Shown here piece by piece: positions 1 to 5,352 of a DNA stretch of 5,363 bases. Below the pieces are notes generated by a model. It worked only from the letters and a program-made list of their open reading frames with translations. It ran no database searches and was not told the origin of the DNA. The position numbers and the translations under genes were made by a program. How positions within the stretch are numbered: the stretch's first letter is position 1; each line of letters starts with the position of its first letter. This DNA comes from Alkaliphilus sp. (lineage in GTDB: Bacteria; Bacillota; Clostridia; Peptostreptococcales; Natronincolaceae), in assembly GCA_023230535.1 (NCBI GenBank), contig JALNXC010000117.1, positions 1 to 5,363 on the forward strand. Reading direction: 5' to 3'.

Positions 1-734
1 GGATCCCCCGGTTTTACCCTGCCCGATTTAACAGTAAAAGCCATTCTATAACCCAGTTCTTCCAATATCTTCAATGTCTCTTCGTTATAATGCCCGTAGG
101 GATAAGCCAAATAGGCCGTATCCAGTATTCTCATGCTTGTCTCTAAATCCTGCCTTATTTCATCCAAAGGCTTAGTGATGAGATAACCCTTCTCGTTTTC
201 ATCCAACCTATGCAAATCGTGTGTATGTGAGGCATATTCAAATACATCCCTGCTGTTTTCTATCTCGGTCCAACTCAAATATTGCAGCTCGTTGGCATCG
301 AAAGATACCATCTCATCGGTATTCCAACCCGAAATAAGAAAAATCGTCGCCTTAAAACCGTACTCTTTCAGAATAGGATATGCATACTCGTAATTGCTCT
401 TATATCCGTCATCAAAAGTGATGAGCACACTTCGTTTAGGCAGATCAATTTCTCCCCTGACAAATTTCTCTAATTCATCCAATTCTACAGTATAATATCC
501 GTTTTCATACAGAAGGGCCATGTGCTCCCGAAAAATTTCTACAGGTAAAACCGCACTATTATCTTCGTAAGGGTTTTCCTCTTCTTCTAAAAGATGGTGA
601 TACATTAAAACAGGAATACCTTTTGCCCATTTTTCGGATTCCGGTAAATATTTTTTACAAATAAAAAATAATGCGATACATAATATAAGACCGATAATTA
701 TTAATTTCAATACTATTTTTCTGTTCCTTTTCAT
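1..734 (-). CDS. Membrane-anchored polysaccharide deacetylase (NodB domain), 3' end outside window
   Basis: I translated this by hand: 244 codons from the ATG at 734-732 with no stop before the window edge, so the C-terminus is missing. Residues 7-26 form one hydrophobic segment after a basic start (MKRNRK), which suggests a signal anchor with the enzyme outside the cell. No lipobox is visible. The NodB fold shows its hallmarks: PVLMYHH (41-47) at the entry; TFDDGY (106-111), where D108 would be the catalytic base and D109 a metal ligand; SHTHDLH (169-175), where H170 and H175 would be metal ligands; and AYPYGHYN (210-217). These fit the metal-dependent carbohydrate esterase family 4, and the YPYG form resembles IcaB/PgaB-like proteins. 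The likely reaction is N-deacetylation of a cell-wall or exopolysaccharide amino sugar; the substrate cannot be told. The SD is modest (AGGGGG, 5-6 nt before ATG). It shares the acc operon's strand but lies beyond a likely terminator. Confidence 0.9.
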   Translation of the reverse strand, partial: MKRNRKIVLKLIIIGLILCIALFFICKKYLPESEKWAKGIPVLMYHHLLEEEENPYEDNSAVLPVEIFREHMALLYENGYYTVELDELEKFVRGEIDLPKRSVLITFDDGYKSNYEYAYPILKEYGFKATIFLISGWNTDEMVSFDANELQYLSWTEIENSRDVFEYASHTHDLHRLDENEKGYLITKPLDEIRQDLETSMRILDTAYLAYPYGHYNEETLKILEELGYRMAFTVKSGRVKPGD

Positions 735-798
735 TTCGTCCCCCTAATACGCATTCCTGCTCTATCAAAACAACATGAAGCAATTTTTTAGACAATTA

Positions 799-804
799 AT
801 TATA
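799..804 (-). promoter_or_regulatory. Candidate -10 box for the deacetylase gene
   Basis: On the minus strand a perfect TATAAT lies about 65 nt upstream of the deacetylase ATG, in an AT-rich stretch between the repeat cluster and the gene. No good -35 hexamer stands at the usual distance; the upstream sequence is GGCTCG-like and falls in the first repeat. This may be an activator-dependent promoter or a chance match. Confidence 0.3.
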
Positions 805-821
805 ACACATTACAATAAAAC

Positions 822-982
822 GAGCCACGGGGAACGGGGAACCGCTCTGTTGAAAAAGAACCACTGGGTCAGGTACACCGGTTTTTTTCCAACACTGAGC
901 CATGGCCTCTCTGAGCCACGGTGCAAAACCACGATGTCAAAAAACCACGGTGCCAGACCCCTTGGCTCTTGACACCGTGGTT
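822..982. repeat. Cluster of degenerate CCACGGTG-type palindromic repeats (REP-like)
   Basis: About 160 bp hold several variants of one motif. Forward copies are GAGCCACGG (822-830), AACCACTGGGTC (859-870), CTGAGCCATGG (895-905), CTGAGCCACGG (911-921), AACCACGATGTCAA (927-940) and AACCACGGTGCC (943-954). An inverted copy is TTGACACCGTGGTT (969-982). 943-952 pairs perfectly with 973-982, and 927-940 pairs with 969-982 at 13 of 14 positions. GCCATGGC (899-906) is itself palindromic. The section 859-883, with GGTCAGGTACACCGG, resembles intergenic repeats I recall from clostridial genomes that are linked to REP-associated Y1 transposases; this is from memory. No transposase is present here. GC content is clearly above the flanking DNA. 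Short ORFs crossing the cluster on both strands look like repeat artefacts. Confidence 0.65.
939..982 (-). terminator. Likely Rho-independent terminator of the accBCDA operon
   Basis: Read on the minus strand, AACCACGGTG (982-973) pairs perfectly with CACCGTGGTT (952-943) across a 20-nt loop. The loop can form a smaller CCA/TGG stem. The right arm runs into six T residues (944-939) followed by GACA. It begins 24 nt past the accA stop, the right place to end the acc transcript. The large loop lowers confidence somewhat. The structure is built from the local repeat family, and 940-927 offers an alternative right arm. Confidence 0.6.
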
Positions 983-1006
983 CTCTTTCATCAACCTTAT
1001 CCTGTA

Positions 1007-1978
1007 TTACGCCCATATTCCTATTTTTCTAATTTTATTATACCTCTTGTCGAGCAGTTGCTCCATATCTAATTTCATCAGTTCTTTTAATTCGCCGGAT
1101 ACATATTTTCTTATATTATCCGTCACGAAATCTATATCTTTATGTGCTCCGCCCAAAGGTTCTTTTATGATGTTATCTATAATACCTAAAGAGAGTAAAT
1201 CCTGTGCCGTCAGTTTCATAACATCCGCCGCTTTTTGTGCGAGGGTGATATCTTTCCAAAGTATGCTGGAGAGCCCTTCCGGGGATATTACGGAATATAC
1301 GGAATTTTCCAACATACATATCCTGTCTCCGACGCCGATTCCCAGAGCGCCTCCGCTCCCGCCCTCTCCTATAACTATAGATATGATGGGTGTTCTGAGC
1401 CTGCTCATCTCTATAAGATTTAAGGCTATGGCCTCTCCCTGCCCGCGTTCCTCCGCACCCAAACCGCAGTAGGCACCCGGTGTATCGATAAGGGTCAGAA
1501 CGGGCCGTTTAAATTTCTCCGCCTGTTTCATCAGCCTCAGCGCTTTTCTATATCCTTCGGGATGGGGCATCCCAAAATTTCTTTTGATGTTTTCATTCGT
1601 ATCCTTCCCCTTTTGATGCCCTATAACAGTGATAGGTATACCTTCCCGGCTGTTGGCCGGGAAGGCAAATATTCCTATACCCCCTATTATGGAATTATCA
1701 TCCCCATAAAATCTGTCCCCATGAAATTCTATAAAACTCTCTATGAGTTTCTTTATGTAATCCGATGATGTAGGCCGCTCCTGTAGCCTCGCAAGTTTGA
1801 CTTTTTCCCACGGTGTAAGATTTTTATAGACATCCTGCTTCATCTTTTCGACCTTTTTTGATAATATCCTGATTTCATCAGTCAAATCTACATTGTTTTC
1901 ACTGGCGAAATTTTTTAATTCTACAAGTTTATTTTCAAGTTCAACGATGGGTTTTTCGGATTCCAGAATATTATGCAT
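1007..1978 (-). CDS. accA: Acetyl-CoA carboxylase, carboxyltransferase subunit alpha
   Basis: AccA pairs with AccD as an alpha2-beta2 carboxyltransferase in the cytoplasm, moving the carboxyl group from carboxybiotin to acetyl-CoA to give malonyl-CoA. The 323-residue product is close to the E. coli length (319). An N-terminal helical segment (about 1-50) with KPIVELENKL is followed by the crotonase-like core. Core landmarks are PWEKVKLAR (56-64), EFHGDRFYGDD (84-94), GHQKGKDTNENIKRNFGMPH (120-139), IDTPGAYCGLGAEERGQGEA (164-183), the glycine-rich GEGGSGGALGIGVGDR (204-219) and SPEGLSSILWKD (232-243). I place the start at 1978: GGTGAG lies 4 nt before it, and it overlaps the end of accD by 8 nt, implying translational coupling. 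An in-frame ATG at 1999 would add seven residues (MHWAVRI), but it has no SD and they have no counterpart in the family. Confidence 0.96.
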   Translation of the reverse strand: MHNILESEKPIVELENKLVELKNFASENNVDLTDEIRILSKKVEKMKQDVYKNLTPWEKVKLARLQERPTSSDYIKKLIESFIEFHGDRFYGDDNSIIGGIGIFAFPANSREGIPITVIGHQKGKDTNENIKRNFGMPHPEGYRKALRLMKQAEKFKRPVLTLIDTPGAYCGLGAEERGQGEAIALNLIEMSRLRTPIISIVIGEGGSGGALGIGVGDRICMLENSVYSVISPEGLSSILWKDITLAQKAADVMKLTAQDLLSLGIIDNIIKEPLGGAHKDIDFVTDNIRKYVSGELKELMKLDMEQLLDKRYNKIRKIGIWA

Positions 1979-2807
1979 TATTCTCACCGCCCAATGCATG
2001 AATTTTGAGTATCTCGGACAAAACAGCCTTCATGTTCTTTCTGTGGACAATCTTATCTACAAAACCTTTTTTCTGTAAAAACTCTGCCCGCTGAAAGCCT
2101 TCGGGTAATTTTTGCTTGATAGTCTGTTCAATAACTCTGGGGCCTGCAAAACCGATCAGTGCTCCGGGTTCCGCAATAATTATATCCCCGAGCATAGCAA
2201 AACTGGCAGTTATTCCGCCCGTTGTCGGGTCTGTCAGGACAGCTATATATAACAACCCCTCCTCGGACAGCCTGCCTAAAGCAGCCGATGTTTTAGCCAT
2301 CTGCATCAATGACAGAACACCTTCCTGCATCCTTGCTCCCCCCGATGCGGTAAATATGATTACGGAAAATCTTTTTTCAATCGCCTTTTCTATTGCTCTC
2401 GTTATCTTTTCTCCCACAACCGAACCCATACTTCCCATCATAAAATTAGGTTCCATGACGCATATGATACAATCCCGGCCCATTATTTTTCCTTCACCCG
2501 TTATTACGGCTTCCTTTTCATTGCTGTTTTCCATTGCAATCCTAATCTTTTCCATATAGTCCGGAAAGCTTAACGCATCGATTGTTTTTAAATTCGTATC
2601 ATACTCCACAAATGTCCCTTTATCTATTATAGAATTAACTCTATCTCTGGCAGCTATTCTGGGATGACTGTTCTTGATAGAAACTTTTAATTTATCTTCG
2701 GATACTTTTTGAAAATTATCGATAGTTACGGTTCTCACTTTATTATCATCGTCTTTATACAACAGCACCGTTGCATATTTTTTCCTACTGAAAAGATCTC
2801 TGAGCAT
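1971..2807 (-). CDS. accD: Acetyl-CoA carboxylase, carboxyltransferase subunit beta, zinc-ribbon cysteines lost
   Basis: AccD is the beta half of the carboxyltransferase. The crotonase-like core is well kept in this 278-residue protein: GSMGSVVGEKITRAIEKA (125-142), SGGARMQEG (155-163), TDPTTGGITASFAMLGD (192-208), EPGALIGFAGPRVIEQ (213-228) and LPEGFQRAEFL (234-244). The normal N-terminal zinc ribbon, C-x2-C-x15-C-x2-C, is recognisable by position, with LKV before the second knuckle and RIAARDRV after it. Its four cysteines read V24, V27, S43 and N46, and the usual PxGLWxKC approach is missing. The only cysteines are C113 and C116, inside the core. The reading frame is open throughout and the core is undamaged, so this looks like a diverged gene rather than a broken one. 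The start at 2807 is set by AAGGAG 7 nt upstream; an ATG at 2828 lies upstream of that SD. A 150-bp gap follows accC, and accA overlaps its end. Confidence 0.95.
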   Translation of the reverse strand: MLRDLFSRKKYATVLLYKDDDNKVRTVTIDNFQKVSEDKLKVSIKNSHPRIAARDRVNSIIDKGTFVEYDTNLKTIDALSFPDYMEKIRIAMENSNEKEAVITGEGKIMGRDCIICVMEPNFMMGSMGSVVGEKITRAIEKAIEKRFSVIIFTASGGARMQEGVLSLMQMAKTSAALGRLSEEGLLYIAVLTDPTTGGITASFAMLGDIIIAEPGALIGFAGPRVIEQTIKQKLPEGFQRAEFLQKKGFVDKIVHRKNMKAVLSEILKIHALGGENNA

Positions 2808-2957
2808 TTTGCATCTCCTTCCGCTCATATAAAAAACTTGAGGCCCTGGTAAAAAGTACGCCTGTTACGATTTCAAATATGAAAGTTCTCACCAACCCTC
2901 CCTAATAAATGAACAAACCATTAAGACTTCACCTCTTATATCCCCATATATTGATAA
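2808..2957 (-). other. accC-accD intergenic segment with two tiny SD-equipped ORFs
   Basis: On the minus strand this 150-bp gap holds two short frames. The first (2921-2889) encodes MVCSFIREGW, with GAGGTG 8 nt before its ATG. Its TGA overlaps the GTG of the second as GTGA. The second (2892-2785) has GGAGG 4 nt before the GTG and encodes 35 residues starting MRTFIFEIVTGVLF. It ends 23 nt inside accD in another frame, so it covers the accD SD. The arrangement looks like translational coupling or a leader, but the peptides resemble nothing I know. Stray SD-like sequences in a spacer, or decayed coding sequence, are equally possible. I see no convincing promoter or terminator here. Confidence 0.3.
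2815..2820 (-). promoter_or_regulatory. Ribosome binding site that fixes the accD start
   Basis: AAGGAG on the minus strand stands 7 nt before the ATG at 2807-2805. The longer reading from the ATG at 2828 would translate through this SD and add MSGRRCK, which has no place in the family. The protein therefore begins MLRDLF, which matches the usual AccD start. Confidence 0.8.
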
Positions 2958-4295
2958 TTAAAAACCCAGGGTTGAGATTAAAATATCTATTTTGTTTGCT
3001 GAAAAATCCTCACTGCCCAATATTTGTTTCTGAAAATCAATATTTGTTTTTATGCCGGTGATCACCAGTTCATCCAAGGCTCTTTTCATTCTATTTATAG
3101 CCTCGTTCCTGTCTTTTCCCCATACTATGAGTTTAACAATCATAGAATCATAAACAGGAGAAATAATATACCCGTTATAGATATGGCTGTCTATCCTGAC
3201 ACCATAACCTCCGGGAGAAAAATATCCCTCTATTTCCCCGGGACAGGGCCTAAATTCATTCTCGGGATCCTCGGCATTTATTCTGCATTCGATGGAATGG
3301 CCGTTTATTTTTATCTGTTCCTGTGAAATATCTAATCTCTCTCCATATGCTATTTTTATCTGTTCCTTTACTAAATCCATTCCGATTACCATCTCTGTTA
3401 TTGTATGTTCTACCTGCAGCCTCGTATTCATCTCTATAAAATAAAAATTATTATCTTTATCTAATAAAAACTCTATAGTACCGGCATTTACGTAATCTAT
3501 TGCCTTGGCCGCTCTGAGAGAAATTTTGCCCATTTTGGTTCTCAAATCCTCATTCATAGCCGTGCACGGCGCTTCTTCCAAAATCTTTTGGCTTCTTCTC
3601 TGCAAGGAACAGTCCCTCTCTCCTAAATGGATTATATTTCCATAGTTATCAGCTAATATTTGAAATTCAATATGTCTGGGGTTTTCTATAAATTTTTCAA
3701 TATACATGGAGCTATCGTTGAATGCTGTAATAGTTTCTGATTTAGCTATGTTAAATCTATCAATAAACTTCTCTTCATCATGGACAATTCTCATACCCCT
3801 GCCCCCGCCGCCGTTAGCGGCCTTAATCATAACCGGAAATCCGATTTTTTTAGCCGTATCAAGCGCTTCCAAGGCTTCATCCGTAGTATTTTCGGAGCCC
3901 GGTATAATGGGTATCCCCGCCTCCTTCATTATCTTTCTCGCTTCAGATTTGTTTCCCATTTTCTCCATATGTTCTTTTTTAGGGCCGATAAATTTTATGC
4001 CGTTCTCCGCACATGCTTCCGGCAGCCTCGAATCTTCGGCAATAAATCCATATCCCGGATGTACAGCCTCGCATTTTGTAACCAAAGCCGCACTAATTAT
4101 GTTATCTATATTTAAATAGCTCTTCCCCGGCGGAACAGGCCCAATACAGAGCGCTTCATCCGCTATATGTACATGAGTAGAATCCTCATCTATCTCCGAA
4201 TACACCGCTACAGTTTTTATTCCCATTTCCTTGCACGTCCTGATTATCCTGAGTGCTATTTCACCCCTGTTGGCAATGAGTATTTTTTTAAACAT
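2958..4295 (-). CDS. accC: Acetyl-CoA carboxylase, biotin carboxylase subunit
   Basis: AccC uses ATP and bicarbonate to carboxylate the biotin on AccB, the first half-reaction of acetyl-CoA carboxylase. The 445-residue protein has the family's usual length and three parts. The N-terminal domain starts MFKKILIANRGEIALRIIRT and carries HPGYGF (79-84). The ATP-grasp domain holds K116, K158 in MIKAANGGGGRGM (156-168), and HLGERDCSLQRRSQK (223-237). The C-terminal domain holds EMNTRLQVEH (288-297), with E288, N290, R292 and the likely base E296, and ECRINAEDP (336-344) with R338. All expected catalytic residues are present. One small departure is T298 after VEH, where most relatives have proline (EHPVTE). 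Translation is coupled to accB: GGGAGGTGA contains the accB stop and its GGAGG core lies 6 nt before the accC ATG. Pyruvate or propionyl carboxylase subunits share this fold, but the neighbours settle the assignment. Confidence 0.96.
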   Translation of the reverse strand: MFKKILIANRGEIALRIIRTCKEMGIKTVAVYSEIDEDSTHVHIADEALCIGPVPPGKSYLNIDNIISAALVTKCEAVHPGYGFIAEDSRLPEACAENGIKFIGPKKEHMEKMGNKSEARKIMKEAGIPIIPGSENTTDEALEALDTAKKIGFPVMIKAANGGGGRGMRIVHDEEKFIDRFNIAKSETITAFNDSSMYIEKFIENPRHIEFQILADNYGNIIHLGERDCSLQRRSQKILEEAPCTAMNEDLRTKMGKISLRAAKAIDYVNAGTIEFLLDKDNNFYFIEMNTRLQVEHTITEMVIGMDLVKEQIKIAYGERLDISQEQIKINGHSIECRINAEDPENEFRPCPGEIEGYFSPGGYGVRIDSHIYNGYIISPVYDSMIVKLIVWGKDRNEAINRMKRALDELVITGIKTNIDFQKQILGSEDFSANKIDILISTLGF

Positions 4296-4298
4296 AAC

Positions 4299-4790
4299 TC
4301 ACCTCCCGATCAACATCAAAGGCTGCCCAAATTCTACTATACTCTCGTCTTCTACAAATATTTCCAAAACCTGCCCCTCATATTCACATTCAATTTCATT
4401 CATTATTTTCATAGCTTCTATAATACATAGAATCTGGCCTTTTTCTACCGTATCTCCTATGGTCACGAAAGAGAGTTCATCCGGGCTAGGTGCTTTAAAA
4501 AATGTTCCTACTATTGGCGATTTTACAATAAAGGTATCCCCTATATCGGTCAAGTCTTTGCTATATTCCTCTCTATCAATTTTGCCTTCAAACCCCCGAA
4601 TATCGCTATCCGCTATCTTTGCCAATATATTGCTGTTTTCTAAGCCATCTGTGATTATTCCCGATGTATTACCTCCATCAGATGCCTTTTTTGATATCAT
4701 TATCCTGAAATCGCTCTTCTCTATCTCTATTTTTTCTATATTCGTTTTATCCATCGTAATAATGAGGTCCTTAACATCTTTTATGTCCAT
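4299..4790 (-). CDS. accB: Acetyl-CoA carboxylase, biotin carboxyl carrier protein
   Basis: AccB (BCCP) carries the biotin that shuttles the carboxyl group between AccC and the AccA/AccD transferase. The 163-residue product begins MDIKDVKDLIITMDKTNIEK, the typical BCCP N-terminal domain. A long linker (about 34-85) leads to the biotinyl domain (about 86-163). The biotin site is EAMKIMNE, with K128 as the acceptor. The thumb-like insert of bacterial BCCPs is present (APSPDELSFVTIGD). Unlike most relatives, the linker is not rich in Pro and Ala: there is no proline before SPIVG, and the linker is charged and rich in Gly, Asp and Ile. The start at 4790 is chosen because AAGGAGGT stands 7 nt before it; the ATG at 4796 abuts the SD. 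It is the first gene of the acc operon, and its TGA lies 3 nt before the accC ATG. Confidence 0.95.
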   Translation of the reverse strand: MDIKDVKDLIITMDKTNIEKIEIEKSDFRIMISKKASDGGNTSGIITDGLENSNILAKIADSDIRGFEGKIDREEYSKDLTDIGDTFIVKSPIVGTFFKAPSPDELSFVTIGDTVEKGQILCIIEAMKIMNEIECEYEGQVLEIFVEDESIVEFGQPLMLIGR

Positions 4791-4796
4791 TTGCAT

Positions 4797-4804
4797 ACCT
4801 CCTT
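4797..4804 (-). promoter_or_regulatory. Ribosome binding site that fixes the accB start
   Basis: AAGGAGGT on the minus strand is a near-perfect anti-SD match 6-7 nt before the ATG at 4790-4788. The in-frame ATG at 4796-4794 directly touches the SD and is too close to be used, so two residues (MQ) are removed from the longest frame. Confidence 0.8.
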
Positions 4805-4819
4805 ATCTATGAACTATTG

Positions 4820-4836
4820 CTAGTACCTGGTGCTAG
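4820..4836. promoter_or_regulatory. FapR-like operator in the acc leader
   Basis: CTAGTACCTGGTGCTAG is a 17-bp pseudo-palindrome around T4828, with 7 of 8 arm pairs matching. ATT at 4816-4818 and AAT at 4838-4840 extend it. It closely resembles the FapR box as I remember it from Bacillales (TTAGTACC-T-GGTACTAA). FapR represses fatty-acid and phospholipid genes and releases DNA when it binds malonyl-CoA, the product of the enzyme encoded here. The site lies 16 nt downstream of the acc -10, just past the expected transcription start, where a bound protein would block initiation or escape. fapR itself is not in the window. Confidence 0.7.
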
Positions 4837-4852
4837 TAATTAATATTATCAC

Positions 4853-4882
4853 ATTATACCATACATACAAGCAGTAGTGCAA
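4853..4882 (-). promoter_or_regulatory. Sigma-A promoter of the accBCDA operon
   Basis: On the minus strand TTGCAC (4882-4877) and TATAAT (4858-4853) are separated by 18 nt. The expected start of transcription is near 4847-4845, giving a leader of about 55 nt before the accB ATG. The -35 overlaps the edge of a perfect AT-rich palindrome (4880-4896), and the FapR-like box lies just downstream of the start. Confidence 0.7.
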
Positions 4883-4896
4883 TATTTTAAATATTG
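4880..4896. promoter_or_regulatory. Perfect 17-bp AT-rich palindrome at the acc -35, possible operator
   Basis: CAATATTTTAAATATTG has two perfect 8-bp arms around T4888. It overlaps the first bases of the acc -35 and extends upstream, where an activator, a repressor or an UP-element contact could act. It sits between the two divergent promoters and could serve either. It does not match a regulator box I recognise with confidence. Confidence 0.4.
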
Positions 4897-4958
4897 TCAA
4901 TATATATACGTATTCCGAATTTTTTTACAAATTCACTGAATATGGCCTTTCCCTGATG

Positions 4959-4964
4959 TATAAT
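4959..4964 (+). promoter_or_regulatory. Candidate -10 box for the DUF1659 gene
   Basis: TATAAT lies 53 nt before the DUF1659 ATG on the plus strand. No good sigma-A -35 stands 16-18 nt upstream (CTGAAT at 4936-4941). TGAATA (4937-4942) resembles the -35 of forespore sigma factors, but the -10 fits sigma-A better. The assignment to a sigma factor is open. Confidence 0.4.
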
Positions 4965-4975
4965 GTGCTGAATTT

Positions 4976-4985
4976 ACCTCGAGGT
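4976..4985. promoter_or_regulatory. Perfect palindrome ACCTCGAGGT in the DUF1659 leader
   Basis: This 10-bp perfect palindrome starts about 12 nt after the candidate -10 box and so lies near +5 to +14 of the rightward transcript. Its position is typical of a small operator. No regulator can be named, and a palindrome this short could be chance. Confidence 0.25.
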
Positions 4986-5017
4986 TATAAAAAATAATTT
5001 GAAAGGAGGCAAATATT

Positions 5018-5242
5018 ATGGCAATTGCAAAATTTAACGAAACCAGAAGTACATCTTGCAGATTTATTACCGACATCGATGATGAGGGAAAAGAAAAATA
5101 TATGAGCAAATCCGTTGCTAATTTTAAAACAGACGCCGATTTGGAGGATGTTAATGAAACAACACTTGCTATCGCTTCTCTTTATCCCTATAGTGTCAAA
5201 AGAGTAATATTGACAGAACGTTCGGAACTGGAAGAATCTTAA
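5018..5242 (+). CDS. DUF1659 family protein
   Basis: This 74-residue protein has no signal peptide, membrane segment or cysteine cluster; its only cysteine is C14. It begins MAIAKFNETRSTSC, continues with the DEGKEKYMSKSVANFKTDA region, and ends with a segment (LAIASLYPYSVKRVILTERS) and an acidic tail. Size, start and the order of these segments match the small DUF1659 proteins of Firmicutes, whose function is unknown to me. They are commonly followed by a DUF2922 gene, and here another strong gene start does follow at 5353. The SD AAAGGAGG is 8 nt before the ATG, which suggests good expression. It is transcribed away from the acc operon. A 105-residue frame on the other strand over the same DNA is a shadow. 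Confidence 0.8.
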   Translation: MAIAKFNETRSTSCRFITDIDDEGKEKYMSKSVANFKTDADLEDVNETTLAIASLYPYSVKRVILTERSELEES

Positions 5243-5276
5243 AAACCCTTTTTCGGTATATGATTGCTCACAACGA

Positions 5277-5303
5277 TATGGGAGATTTTCCATGGCTCCC
5301 ATA
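5277..5303 (+). other. Hairpin between the DUF1659 gene and the next gene
   Basis: TATGGGAG (5277-5284) pairs perfectly with CTCCCATA (5296-5303) around an 11-nt loop. No clean T-run follows (ATGATTTATTTC), so it is more likely a processing or partial-termination hairpin than a full terminator. It could lower expression of the second gene relative to the first. Confidence 0.4.
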
Positions 5304-5352
5304 ATGATTTATTTCAATAACTACTCACCCAAAATAGAAAGGAGGAAAATAT

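Noticed and set aside
775..1016. Short frames of 65 and 68 residues on both strands across the repeat cluster
   Set aside because: They follow the palindromic repeats, encode Trp/Arg/Pro-rich repeat translations and have no SD.
1466..1468. Cys in AccA GAYCGLGAEERG where proline is frequent
   Set aside because: I recall cysteine at this place in other clostridial AccA proteins, so it is not evidence of anything unusual.
921..1472. 183-residue plus-strand frame starting in the repeats
   Set aside because: It starts inside the repeat cluster and continues antisense to accA; it has no SD and a low-complexity Ser/Pro/Ile composition.
2457..2471. C113-x2-C116 in AccD as a relocated zinc site
   Set aside because: The pair lies in a core strand of the carboxyltransferase fold with no second cysteine pair in the protein, so it is probably structural chance.
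2116..2559. 147-residue plus-strand frame
   Set aside because: It is a shadow of the conserved accD core; its hydrophobic look comes from reverse reading of the core codons.
2835..2852. Second FapR-like site in the accC-accD gap (around CCTGGTA)
   Set aside because: Only about 12 of 17 positions fit, the two arms are not symmetric, and no promoter is seen next to it.
3402..3404. Thr298 in AccC in place of the common Pro of EHPVTE
   Set aside because: The catalytic residues around it are intact; a single conservative loop change is too little for a finding.
3706..4119. 137-residue plus-strand frame
   Set aside because: It is a shadow of the accC ATP-grasp region.
4231..4812. 193-residue open frame on the plus strand
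   Set aside because: It lies antisense to accB and the start of accC, which are certain from their motifs; its Ile/Ser-rich product resembles no family.
4985..5302. 105-residue minus-strand frame
   Set aside because: It is antisense to the DUF1659 gene, which has a strong SD and family resemblance.
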